DNA of 64,000 bases from Apophysomyces variabilis. Taxonomy: Eukaryota > Mucoromycota > Mucoromycetes > Mucorales > Mucoraceae. The stretch is from positions 488,962-552,961 of the forward strand of contig MZZL01000409.1 in NCBI GenBank assembly GCA_002749535.1, read 5' to 3'. Position 1 is the stretch's first letter. The number at the start of each line of letters is the position of its first letter. The translations under genes were made by a program, and so were the position numbers. Of this stretch, positions 1 to 10,316 are shown piece by piece. The notes beneath the pieces were generated by a model that worked only from the letters and a program-made list of their open reading frames with translations, was not told where the DNA came from and did no database searches.

Positions 1-1636
1 TAGCAACGTTTTCAAAGTGAGTTTTCTGATGAAGAAGTGGTAAAACACTATGAAACAAAAAATGGTATAGAGGAAAAAGTTTGCAAAAGAAAAGGATGAA
101 TAAAAGGAAAACGCGGATAACTCTGTAAAAAAAAAGAAACCATGTTAGAAGCGCGTGACATAAATAATTATGCAGTTCCTGGGAAATGTGAATGCACTAG
201 TTTTGCTGTGGTAACTTAATTTTGTATGCATGTCTGCTACAGTAACAGCGTTTGGGGGGAGAGAAAAATGTGGTAATATAAGAAATTCTACCACCTGGGT
301 GGAAAGTGGGTGGAACCAGAGATTCTACCATGTGGTGTAAAGGTGGTAAAATCACCCTTCAACCGCAGTGTCATATAATAAAAATAGTACAATAAAAAGG
401 ATAAGTGAATAAATATTTGAGAGTGTGTAGACAGTGAAGTGTTAAGAATAAGAATCAACTGCTGAAGTACGACGTATTTAAACAAATCATTTCATTGTGA
501 ATGCTTCTCCTTTGATTGTGTAACAGTACAGTATAGTTCAAGACAATGAATCAGTCTGCATTCGGCGTGTCAAATACTGAAGATGATCACTGATAAAGCA
601 ATCATTATATTCGATGGCGTAATTGATGTTTTTCCTTATGCAAACATTAAAAGGGGTTATCGTAAATCTCCATAATACTGTAGTTTATACAATAAGTACA
701 TATCCAGTTTCTTAGCACTACGAAAAGTGCCCATAAACGAAACTTCTATAGTTTATCAATATTCACTTTAATATATACACATAGTAAATAGAGAAACGAA
801 CCAATAGAAGGTTCTTGCAAGAAAGAAAGAGAAGTGAGACATTGAAATTCTTCGTGCAATTTATCTTTGATGTGTAGAACGAGCTTTTTCTTTTTTATTT
901 TCTGTGTGTGTAGTCTATTGCTTTCATTATATATACCTTCATATTTTAGCTACAATATCTTAAGAGAAATAAAAGAAGATTGATAGTATCGTTACAGCAA
1001 ATAAACATAGTTCTCTGTTGTCATTTGTGCTGCTTTTGTTCCAGCTTAGTTTTAGTTAAAGGTGGGTCGTAGATGATGTACTAGCATGACCTATGGCCAA
1101 CGTCGCTATCTACTTACGAAGAACGAATGCGTAAGTATAGAGGGTATGGGCGAGGAAGCGGTGTTGTTGGATGTGTGTCAGGAATGGTAACCGTTATTGA
1201 GAGTATCAGAAACGTAAGGATCCTGAGATTTCAGGATCCGCCTTTATATACAACGTCTGTGCGTGGAGAGTAAATGTACAAAGAAATGAAGTACAGAAGA
1301 TCGCTATCTTAGTCATCGCCTATACTGGCCAATCCACACACGAGGTCATAAAGAGCTATCTGTAACATGCATTTCTACAGATAAAGTGTGTATATAATGT
1401 AAGGTTAGCGTGTAATTTTCGATATCCGTCTAGGGAAAAAAAAAATTAGTGCCTCGGCTAGCGAGTGACGGAGATTGCGATATTTCTGAGCTATCTGAGC
1501 GTCTGCCAATGCAAAAATTGAAATAGCTTGAGAAAGGTATCAAAAGCTGCGACTCAGCTTGGTGACAGAGCCAAAAATTCAGCAGGCGGGCTGTCACTCA
1601 TGTCATACTGTTTATTGAACAATTTTTTACGCTACT
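1..1636. other. Gene-free stretch at the left edge
   Basis: No reading frame here has family similarity or convincing splice structure. It is AT-rich with short poly-A and poly-T runs. The only structured element I see is the perfect inverted repeat near 1.22 kb, listed separately. Confidence 0.5.
1218..1239. repeat. Perfect 9-bp inverted repeat (hairpin)
   Basis: The arms GGATCCTGA (1218-1226) and TCAGGATCC (1231-1239) are exact reverse complements with a 4-nt spacer. An AT-rich tttatata stretch follows immediately. Whether it is regulatory or chance is unknown. Confidence 0.5.
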
Positions 1637-1858
1637 CTAAATAAATTTTGCGTCCATGCAAGAAGCATTTTTTGGATTTCGCAAAAACTTAAATCCCAGT
1701 CCGCAAATAAAAGATAGAAACACGCAGAGAAATAGGAAAAACACAGTAAATTCGGTGACTCCGGCGGATGATACCGTATCAACTTTTCCTGTCTGCTCCT
1801 TCACAAAACATGTTTCTAGAAGTTTGTAATTCCACGCTTCTATTCCTTCAATAGCCAT
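1637..1858 (-). CDS. Hypothetical 73-aa single-pass membrane protein
   Basis: This is an ATG-started frame with no recognised family. Residues about 38-60 form one strongly hydrophobic segment (FTVFFLFLCVFLSFICG), followed by a basic tail, which would suit a small tail-anchored or single-pass protein. The N-terminal half is polar. There is no splice evidence and no conserved motif, so it could be a chance frame in AT-rich DNA or the last exon of a larger gene. It lies upstream, in the same orientation, of nothing recognisable. Confidence 0.25.
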   Translation of the reverse strand: MAIEGIEAWNYKLLETCFVKEQTGKVDTVSSAGVTEFTVFFLFLCVFLSFICGLGFKFLRNPKNASCMDAKFI

Positions 1859-2019
1859 TGAATAACTAAGGATCTACTTCGTTTGTCAACATATTTTTGC
1901 GGTAACATTAGCCTTAAATTTGTGCAGTGTGATACTCTATTTTATCTTCAAAAGAAAACCTCCCAGCGACTAATTATCCAGTCAACGTTGAAGACATATT
2001 TATGATAGAAAGGACGTCA

Positions 2020-2537
2020 TTACACGTCCTCCTCTTCCTCCGCTCGAAGAGGGCAGTAGGGAGTCCCAAGGTTAGGGCAGCAAGGATCGGGCGAATCTAT
2101 AGCGACATCCAATTATAATTAAAGAAAATTGGAAAAGATGTAGCATTGTTTTCTTTACCAGTATATTTGCAGCTGTAAGGGCAGTGTGATGGGCAAGGCT
2201 TTTTGACAAACGGGCATGCATAGCCAGGACATAGCTCCTCTGGGCAGTGTGGACGATGAGCAAACGGACAGGCTGTTTCGGGGTATACACAGTCATAAGG
2301 ACATTGCCAAGGGCTATACACGCGTAAGATGTACAGTTAAGACTCATAGTAATTCGACATTTTGAGATAATCTCCAATTCTATTTTACCATTGGAAACGA
2401 ACGTATGGGCATGCCTGCGGAATTTGGAGAACTGGCTCAGGGTGTTCTTCCCACCATGCTTTGTCGTCTGTGGGATCGGCAACAGCAGAGAGAAATGCAA
2501 TTGACGCGGCAATTATTCCCGTAGCAAAGAAACGCAT
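2020..2537 (-). CDS. Small secreted cysteine-rich protein with CP-dipeptide repeats
   Basis: Three exons (2389-2537, 2159-2313, 2020-2096) join in phase through introns of 75 and 62 nt, giving 126 aa. The start is the ATG at 2537, which opens a classic signal peptide (MRFFATGIIAASIAFLSAVA). The mature part has 14 cysteines, 11 of them followed by proline, in a spaced CPxxC-like pattern, and it ends in an acidic RAEEEEDV tail. Such size, secretion signal and cysteine density are typical of extracellular disulfide-rich fungal proteins; I recognise no named family, and any effector, wall or antimicrobial role is speculation. Both introns preserve the cysteine register: each removes an in-frame stop and restores a Cys codon or a Cys-containing stretch. 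Confidence 0.72.
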
Positions 2538-2596
2538 GTTCAAGGAAAAATATAGAAAAGAAAGGAAAAGTAGGCGAACGGAAGTTTTTTGGTTAC

Positions 2597-2604
2597 TTTA
2601 TATA
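2597..2604 (-). promoter_or_regulatory. TATA-like box upstream of the cysteine-rich secreted protein
   Basis: The minus strand reads TATATAAA about 60 nt upstream of the ATG at 2537, a normal position for a TATA element in fungi. No other core promoter element was identified. Confidence 0.4.
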
Positions 2605-3712
2605 TGGCATCAAGTCGATTATTATTCCTAGACCAGCTATGCATCAGTTGCACTCGTATTGAAATGAGTAGGTATGAATTAGAGCGTTTCTATTGGCCCC
2701 TTCATCATGCCGTTCTATGATAGCATTCTGGATTGACCATTGCCACCAACAGTCAAAGCATTGGTGATTACTTCGCATCTTGCTAAATTTGTAGAGGTGC
2801 TTGAATTCACCGCTTATACTATTACGAATTATTCGAAAATTAAGCTTAGCATGATTTAATACCGAATTTTGTGCTGCTAAAGACTTCAGACCCCCCCCCC
2901 AATAGATCCAAACCCTCTGATATCATAGTTTCACTTGATATGTTCCGGTCGTCACTGGCAGGACCGATAACAGATATGAAAGTTCACCTTGTAAAGAAGG
3001 ATACGAACGGCACTATCGATATTGTAAGCGGCTGCCAACCTTACAGTTCTCTTTTTAATTTTTTTTTTCGATCGTCTTGTTAATCATCTGTTACTGATAG
3101 CGAGGACATCTTTTTCCATTTACAGTATGCTAATCGGGATTGCTTTTGACAGGATAGAAATATCCGCAGCGATTAATGGGTAAACAAACGCAGGATTATA
3201 AGACACTAAAAGCATTTCCAAAAATTGAATGGTTTGCCTTTAAGCCATCAATGATAAAAGAAACAGCGAATTACAAAGTCAACTGACTGGCAGTCGCGGG
3301 TATTAGCCAGATTCTTAGTAATGCAACCCAGCAGCATACCTTGAATATCTTGGATTTCACATCAACTTTGTTAGCCAGCCCAAAATGCAAGTGTACAGAG
3401 ACCTCGTTGAGATGATCGTATGATTTTCGCCAGATATTAACTTGACTGCATGCGACTTAAGCAGGTCGTTCTGCAAGTTGTTTCACATGGCCTTTCAAAT
3501 AATGAGGTTTATTCCATGTGTATTTCTAAGCAAGCTTTTCTAAATACTGTGAAGACCATGAATAGTATGCATTGTATGTTATATGGGTAGGTTTGCTTTG
3601 CTAAATGCACCAGTCCGTGACCTCGATTGAGCGAGGTGTCACCGAGCACTTGTATTCAAAAACCGATACCTTCTTTTTCCTCGTCATACACCTTATTACT
3701 GTTCCTAAGTTA
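2605..3712. other. Intergenic region
   Basis: This separates the minus-strand cysteine-rich gene from the plus-strand phosphatase inhibitor. It includes a C10 run near 2889. A short plus-strand frame at 2871-3083 lacks a family or splice signals. Nothing else was seen. Confidence 0.5.
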
Positions 3713-4267
3713 ATGTCGAATACGCCGCAGCAAAGGCATGCGCAATTACCTGTCACCAACACCATGGTGGCAAGCCGAACGCCAACCCCTAACCATGGTG
3801 CAAGGACAATGACTATTGATGCCACTGAAGTGGAAGATAGCAGTGATGACGACGCTGTCGGTATATTACGATTAACGGGGGATGCATCTGCTAGACGTCC
3901 ACGTAGAATCCAGTGGGACGAAAGTGTAGTGGATAATGAACACATGAATAAACAAAGCTCAAAAAGTAAATTTGGTTTTCACTCTATGGATCGGGCGAGC
4001 TGATTGACTAATGATTGTTTAGGTTGTTGTATCTATCATCGACCGAGGGCTATTGACGAATCTTCGGATTCTGGCAGCAGTAGTAGTAGTAGCGACAGTA
4101 GCAGTGACAACAGCGATAGTGAAGACGAACGACGCTGTAGCAACCACCGACATATGCATGGGAAGAGAAAGAAGATAAATCCTAGAAAAGCTAGTCCGAA
4201 TGCGTACGAGAGACAGCCAGTGTACAAAGGTCAGCGAAAGAAAAAGGGGTATATAAGAATGATGTAG
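3713..4267 (+). CDS. YPI1: Type 1 protein phosphatase inhibitor, Ypi1/PPP1R11 (inhibitor-3) family
   Basis: Two exons (3713-3965, 4023-4267) with a 57-nt intron give 165 aa. The intron splits the hallmark motif: exon 1 ends in [19 protein letters not shown] and exon 2 begins with CCIYHRPR, matching the conserved (V/I)[27 protein letters not shown] block of PP1 inhibitor-3. Known members bind the catalytic subunit of PP1 (Glc7) and, in yeast, act with Ppz1. The C-terminal third is a Ser/Asp-rich acidic stretch (SSSSSSDSSSDNSDSEDE) followed by a Lys/Arg-rich tail, as usual in this family, suggesting a nuclear protein. The ATG at 3713 starts MSNTPQQ; an in-frame upstream extension reads through a T-rich segment and looks non-coding. 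A Ppz-type phosphatase lies about 39 kb downstream. Confidence 0.88.
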
Positions 4268-4563
4268 GTATTTAATCTAGGTTTAGATCGCCCTCAACCT
4301 CCAAAGACGTATTGAGGAGAAGAGAAGGTGTATATAGACTTCGTCAAACGATCAAACAAAGTATGTTCTGATTTCCATGGTCAGGCAGATCTTGTATATA
4401 TACATAGAAGGAAAAGGGGAAACAGTAAGGGAGAGGAGAGTTTTCCAGTTCGGAATGAGGAGACAAATTGAAAGAATGTTGGTAAAAATCATGATTCCTT
4501 TGCGGTTGAACCGACAACCGTGTGCTTGACACAAAAAAAAACTAGATCTTCTTCGTTCCTCAA

Positions 4564-6263
4564 ATGTTGATGGATCCACAGCAACCGCAGATTAGTCTCC
4601 CCTCCACTCTAAAAGCGATGCAAGAATACAAAGGAAGGAGAAATGCGCGATCAAGGTCTATGTTTGAGTGGCAGTCCAATCCAAGCTCTTCTACATGTTG
4701 TATTGATCTTTCGTCACAACCTTCATTATCTTCCAATAATCTTAGTGACGATTCCGAAACACACACTTTAAAGGGACCTGTCAACGAAAAAGATGAGCTC
4801 TACAAGCATCGACTCTTCTTGCTTCGATTATGCAAATCTCTCGTCGCTTGTGGCGCGCCTGCTCATCGACTGGATCACTGCATCCAATGCATCCGTAAGA
4901 AATTGACCATCTCAGCCGATTTTGGTTATTTTTCAGGTTTCCTCGTTATTTCCTTCGGTGATCCTGGTAGGCAACAGATGAACAATTTCATAAAAAGAAA
5001 AGTTGCACAAAAAATGTCTTTCTTTTAATGTACATTTGGTTTCTGTCTACTGCTATGAACCCTAACGACTGGTAAATGACAGAATCTTTGGCTACGTCTG
5101 TGCAATTGATCAAGGTGGATTCCGGTCTTGATCTCTACAGATTGACCCGCGTCTACGAAGTGTTTCAGTCAGTCATGTGTGGCGAAATCGATGTTCAAGA
5201 TGCCAGTGCGGCATTGGTCCCTATATTGCACGATAAGCCCTTCTATGCACCATGGATCACATTGGTCGCACACGCTATAGCGTCGAGTGCAAGCATACCA
5301 TTGTTCTTTTTTGGCACAGCGTTGGATATGCTTATTGGACTAGGTCTTGGTCTGATCGTTGCTTTGGGGACAATCCATCTGTCCCGCCGGGTGACCCGGT
5401 TTTCGAGTATTTTTGATGTCCTCCTAAGCGCAGTCGTTGGCTTCCTTTCGGCTATCGTATCCGCACGACTACCTTCGTCCACCACATGTTTCTACGCGCT
5501 CTCTGTCGGCGGCGTGGTCAATCTGTTACCCGGATACGCTACACTGATTTCTTTGCTTGAAATATCCGCTGGTTCGGTTGCTACTGGTACGCTTCGACTT
5601 ACAACAACCTTAGTTTATTCACTTCTCATTGGCTTCGGCCTCGCTCTTGGTGCCAGTATTCACGAACTTCTTTTTCCTTCACTTGCCCTCATTCCTTCCA
5701 GTGCTGCATGCGAAAATAAGCTCCCCGTTTCTTTTCACATTCTGCTCGTACCGATCTTTGCCGCCGCCAACATCGTTCTACAGAATGGCCATCCATCAAA
5801 ATATCCCATTATGCTTGGGCTCGCTATTCTCTCTCGCGCAGTACATTACATCTCACTTCAAAAGCTCGTCGCTTACCCTCACGTGGCCACGGTACTTGCA
5901 GCCTTTGCCGTAGCCATTGCATCAAATATATATGCACGTTTGAAGGCTACGATTGGATTCGTTGATATGATTACCGGTCTTCTCTTCCTTGTACCGGGGT
6001 CTGTAGGTGTTGCATCTTCATTGAACATATTCGGTCAGGCTTTGTCCTCCTCCAGTCCAACCACGGAAGTGTCTGTAATTCTAAACGCTGGACAACAAGG
6101 AATCATCTTTGCAGCTCATATGATGGTCATTGCTGTTTCCGTTTCTGTCGGCCTCGTGCTGGCAGCAGTAGTCATTTATCCTGTTCGCAAATTAACAGAG
6201 GGTCGAGGAGGAGCACTGTATCGCTACAGGAAAAAGGATTGGGTTGGTGAGATTACGTTCTAA
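4564..6263 (+). CDS. ThrE-like (DUF1212/PRM10 family) multi-pass membrane protein
   Basis: Two exons (4564-4966, 5083-6263) joined through a 116-nt intron give 527 aa. The start is the first ATG after an in-frame stop at 4543. Residues about 80-135 hold the family signature (LLRLCKSLVACGAPAHRLDH... then LVISFGDP), and the intron falls directly after the FGDP motif, restoring FGDPESLATSVQLIKVDSGLDL. The second exon carries about ten hydrophobic helices with Gly-rich packing (MLIGLGLGLIVALG; VGGVVNLLPGYATLISLLE; FLVPGSVGV). Bacterial ThrE exports threonine; fungal relatives include the pheromone-regulated Prm10 and have no firmly established substrate. I infer a small-molecule exporter. The N-terminal 70 residues are polar and low-complexity. 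Confidence 0.85.
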
Positions 6264-6714
6264 CTGTTCATATTCAACTGAACTCAGTAGTTGTATCGTT
6301 TTTTGACTCATTGTACAAGAAAAATAAAATGTTTGTCAGGAAGTCTCTTAAAATGGCGCAGGTTTGGGCCAATTTTATGATCCTAATCGTTTCGGTAGAG
6401 CAAATCTCCTATTAGTGGTTGTTAGATCTTTCAGACAATAACGGGTTACTCTACGCATACAGCAAGTATTACAGTTGAAGTCAGTTGCCTTAAATCAAAG
6501 ACTTTGTGTTACCAAAATGCAATGTCTCGCAATTTCATCTTTGAAGCAACTCTCGATAATGTAAGATGGGTAAAACTTTATGACGATCAATTCAGAATCA
6601 CTGTGGGTGCGACTTTCTAATTCGGTTTGAGAAAAAACAAAGACTAACTTGTGACGCTCGCTGAATTGCTTCCTGCCAAGCTCCTTTCGATAACTTTACA
6701 TAGGCGAGAAAAAA
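6264..6714. other. Intergenic region between convergent genes
   Basis: This holds the 3' flanks of the ThrE-like gene (plus) and the Pro/Ser-rich gene (minus). An AATAAA-like sequence (aaaataaaatg) near 6320 could be a polyadenylation signal. Nothing else was seen. Confidence 0.45.
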
Positions 6715-7209
6715 CTACATATCAAGAATCCTCTTCATCATGGCTTCTTGTTCCTCCATTTTCTCAACTTCTTTCTCCAGCTGGTGCAAGTTAGCCCGTT
6801 TACTCTTAATATCTTGTTGTAGTAGAAGATAGCACTCATCCAGTTGTCTAAACGATACTGAGCACGCTATCTTTTTGACTGTTCAGCTGTTTACATACCT
6901 TTTCCAGGTTGGGATTGCTACATTACGTTCGGATGATGATGGTACTGATACAGGTGCAAGGCCTGAAGTTGATGGTAGTAGAGGTGGCGTCGGCACAGAA
7001 ACAGACAATGATGGTACTGATACAGGTGCAAGGCCTGAAGTTGATGGTAGTAGAGGTGGCGTCGGCACAGAAACAGACAATGATGGTACTGATACAGGTA
7101 CAAGGCGAGGTGTTGGTGTAGGCGGTGGTGATTGCGGGAACGAAAGCTCTTGCTGCCTGTATACTACTGTTGCTCCAGACTTATATCTTCGCGGGACGCA
7201 CCTGTACAT
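6715..7209 (-). CDS. Pro/Ser-rich repeat protein with a C-terminal PxWKR-coiled-coil segment
   Basis: Exons 6899-7209 and 6715-6847 join across a 51-nt intron (GTATGT...TTTAG), giving 147 aa if the ATG at 7209 is the start. The N-terminal half is Pro/Ser-rich and consists largely of two identical 24-aa repeats (APVSVPSLSVSVPTPPLLPS...). The C-terminal exon encodes IPTWKRQLDECYLLLQQD followed by a charged heptad-like helix ending in MMKRILDM. A Pro-x-Trp-Lys-Arg box next to a basic helix recalls the actin-monomer or filament-binding segments of espin- and phostensin-type animal proteins, but the resemblance is short and could be accidental. Missing 5' exons are possible because decayed coding sequence lies just upstream. 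Confidence 0.5.
6938..7105. repeat. 72-bp perfect tandem repeat, two full copies plus a 24-bp partial copy
   Basis: Copies start at 6938 and 7010 and are identical over all 72 bases. A third copy starts at 7082 and covers 24 bases with one mismatch. The period is divisible by three and encodes a 24-residue unit on the minus strand. Identity at every position implies a recent duplication or strong homogenisation. Confidence 0.93.
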
Positions 7210-7957
7210 CGAAGGCTCCTAGAGAGATTTGCTGCGTCTTTATACGGATTGAAGAAGACTGATCAGTATAAAAATGGATCCCAGCTTTTTGAGTGGAGTA
7301 CAGTCTTGCGCATAATTCATAGGTGGCATCCATAATTGTAAAGCGTGAAGGAAGGCGAAGGTTTTCCGGTCTTTGTACGTTGTTCGACTAGTCCCATAAC
7401 ATAAGGAATGGTGGAAATTCAATAATTTCAGCATATTTCGCAGCAACGCTGTTGCATTTTGTACACTTGCGAGTTTTCTTATTTTGCAGTTTTATCATAA
7501 ACCAGGAAGCAAATCTGTCACTGGGGATTTCCTCTCCTTTCTTTCTTTCTCTGATGTCATAAGGGTTGAGGTATTGCATAGATTGATAATGAACGTCTTC
7601 GAGTGATTGTACTGAGGGTGTGCAGTTGCAAGATATCCGTTTACGGGATTGAATTGCAAATAATGACTGGAATGAGATGGAAGTTTTACTTAGAAGATCC
7701 TCCATGAATTCAACATCGCTCATCGTGGGCTTAAACTGCGTGTTGTCCCATATAAACTACCGAAATGTGTTTGAGGCGGTGACACGGCAGTTGTCATCAT
7801 TTTTCGCGTATAAGACGTACGCATCGTGCAACGCGCTGACGGCCTTCTTGCCTTCGGGCCTACTTTGATAAAGAATGAAAAAAATTCCACATAATACACA
7901 TAGTGAAGTTTGATCCTTGCTTCTGCCATGAGCCGCATGATCATGGGGCGGATGCAC
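7181..7957 (-). pseudogene. Broken ubiquitin-protease-like ORF
   Basis: One continuous minus-strand frame reads as protein from about 7957 to a stop at 7181 but is cut by in-frame TAG codons at 7757-7759 and 7388-7390. Readable blocks include KKAVSALHDAYVLYAKND, then CNCTPSVQSLEDVHYQSMQYLNP, a CTKC pair inside KKTRKCTKCNSVAAKY, FPPFLMLWD, and finally LYSTQKAGIHFYT. The order of a Cys-x2-Cys pair, a hydrophobic PPFLMLW strand and a late HFYT is reminiscent of the finger and His-box portions of USP/USPL1-type peptidases, though no catalytic Cys box is visible. I infer a decayed gene, possibly cargo of a mobile element. It could also be exons of a gene whose stops lie in unrecognised introns. 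Confidence 0.45.
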
Positions 7958-8098
7958 ATTTTTGATATCATACCATTCGTTATCTTATGTTGTACGTTAA
8001 GTGTTGCTTATTTACATTCAGTTGAAAAAATATTTTGAAATGCTATCTTCTTTCTTGCTAAAATTCATTTTCACCAAAGCGTGCCGATTTTCTGATAG

Positions 8099-8723
8099 TT
8101 AACCTATTTTATATACGGGGATCGGAAATGCTCGGGTACGCGTGATAGGTAAGATAGCAAGATCATCTTGCAATTGGAACCCAGAGACATGTGGTCGTAG
8201 ATAGGTATTGAAGGACATTTTAGTGTCACTAAGGAATAACTCTATGATGCTATTGCCGTGATGCGCCATACAAATAGAATTGTCCATGTGCGAGGCGTTG
8301 ATTCCATAACATCTGCTTGTCTTCTTCCAAGTGGTTTTGTACTAAAACTCCCCTAATGGTTGTCGGATTGTCGCCTATATAGGATCCCATCAGTGCATGC
8401 GAAATCACCACATAGAATAGTCTGCTTATGCTCTGGAGTGCTTGTAGGATCTCGATAATGATACTTTTGTTGAGATATGGGAAGAACATACATAATGTAT
8501 AATGTACCGGGACATTTGCAATAACGAAGGCAATCGTATATTGAGCTAGTGGTGTGCTCTTGTTTGGTAAATGGTGGAGCTGGTACAGACATTTAGAATT
8601 CACAAGGGCGCAGATTCCTTGATAGCCTTTTATAGCTAGAAGTTGGGCTTTGCTTCTGTAGATACAGAATTGTTCCCAGCAGCTAGGGTATCTTTGAAGT
8701 GATAGCAGCAAGATCTCGATCAC
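8099..8723 (-). pseudogene. Decayed minus-strand coding relic, family unknown
   Basis: Two overlapping frames together read like one frameshifted protein: one gives VPAPPFTKQEHTTSSIYDCL and YHYRDPTSTPEHKQTILCGD, the other SYIGDNPTTIRGVLVQNH and LEEDKQMLWNQRLAHGQF. The blocks have amino-acid compositions unlike random AT-rich translation, but no frame is open throughout. It lies directly upstream of, and in the same orientation as, the broken protease-like ORF, so both may belong to a single degraded element. Confidence 0.3.
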
Positions 8724-10316
8724 AAAGAGAGCTTAACACAGTTAAGCTAAATTAACTGAAGGAGAAATGGCTTGCTTAGTCAAGTCACTTACATCGAATA
8801 GGGTGATTGTGGTATTCATAATGATAAGATATCGTCCGTGGGGATAATATGACGAATGGGAGCAGAGCTGATTTGGTTCATGTCGAATTTATTTATAATT
8901 CTACCTTAAAAGAAAAAGTATGTGGCAACAGCATACTTGACTGTAGCTCGAATGTGATGTAATGCACGTTCTATTCGGTCACAGTGCTGCAAGAAGCCAT
9001 AGTCATCTCGTTTGTCTCATCAAGGGCGGTGTATTTGGGATCGCGGGTTAAAACCATGCTTGGTGTGTTATTGTAAGCGTTGTAGCTGTTCTCAGAGCTC
9101 ATGTTCGTAGTCGTTGTGGATTAGCAATGCCACAGCATTACGGTCAGGGTATCGTCTCTTCACCTAGACATGCAATTTCAGCTTTGGTTTAAGGCAATTG
9201 ATACAGATATTTGGGCGCTTATCGGGAGTGGGTGGAATGGTTTGTGTGATATGCATCCAGGTCCCTGGCTCTGAGGCTAGCGTTTTCATTATTGGTGCGG
9301 TAGGACATTGATTCCGGGAAAGAGTGAGCCATAACGATCCGATCAATTTTCTGAGACATTTAGAAGCTCGGGAATTGTTACACTCAGATCGTTCTACATT
9401 GGTACAAAGTCAGAATCAGAGCAATGCAATGGGACGTTTTCATTAACATGGAATACCATCTATATATGAATTGTATTCCGCTTGGTTAGTCTTCTCCATT
9501 CTAAGTCATTAAACAAACGGTCAGGATATGTCAAGCGTTTTATGTCTTTATCTAGCTTATTTCATCCATTTCTATCCTTGTCCGTATTAAAGGTCTTTAA
9601 CAAAAGTATGTACGAACGTTTCAGATGATCTATAAGGTCACTATTTGTTTTTAATTATCTTTCATAGACGAATTTAAATGTTGTTGCTTTGAAGCGACTC
9701 ATCGTTATCCCCATCGACACTTATAGTTACTCTGTTCTCAATGTTACAGCCCTATCGGTTCGAGTATGCACTAGGAACATGCACGACATAATCATTCTAA
9801 ATCGTTTAAGGATTTGCTGTTGAAACGGCTTTGCTCGTGTAATAGTAATCACTTACAAATATGGAATTTCTGTCTGCAAAAAAGCAAGGTAATTTATACC
9901 CCGGCGTACATGTTACTTTCGTTTTACGTTAAGACCTTTTTTTTTTTTTGAACTATGCAATGTTGAGTACTGTTCTATTTTACCGAACAGTGGATCCTAT
10001 TGACTCACACTGTACGTTTCAATGAGTCTAATTTCCACACCTAATCTAGCAATCGTCATATGCAGCATGGGTTTGTCATATTGACAAATACGAATTCAAT
10101 ATCCACAGACCAATCGATGCTTGTTGGATTGTGAGGAATTGTCAAATTTTTTTGTCCGCCGATTGTGCAGGATCAGAATAAAGTGGGCAAAAATAACTTT
10201 CGAGCGGCGCGTTGCTATGAGACACAAATGGGATATCCCATCCCATTCACCCGAATCAACTTCTTATCAGATTCCAAGTGACTGTCGCCTCTCTTCTTTT
10301 ACTTGTTCATTTACCG
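8724..10316. other. Intergenic or degenerate region
   Basis: No intact gene was found. A 60-aa minus-strand frame at 9164-9346 may be a further piece of the upstream relic. A T11 run lies near 9940. The last few hundred bases are presumably the promoter of the Zn2Cys6 gene at 10317. Confidence 0.4.

Noticed and set aside
2871..3083. 70-aa plus-strand frame after a C10 run
   Set aside because: It starts without ATG, is low in coding character beyond a short stretch, and no adjoining exon fits.
9745..9775. GGTTCGAG sequence resembling a tRNA T-loop
   Set aside because: No matching acceptor stem, anticodon arm or D-loop within 80 nt.
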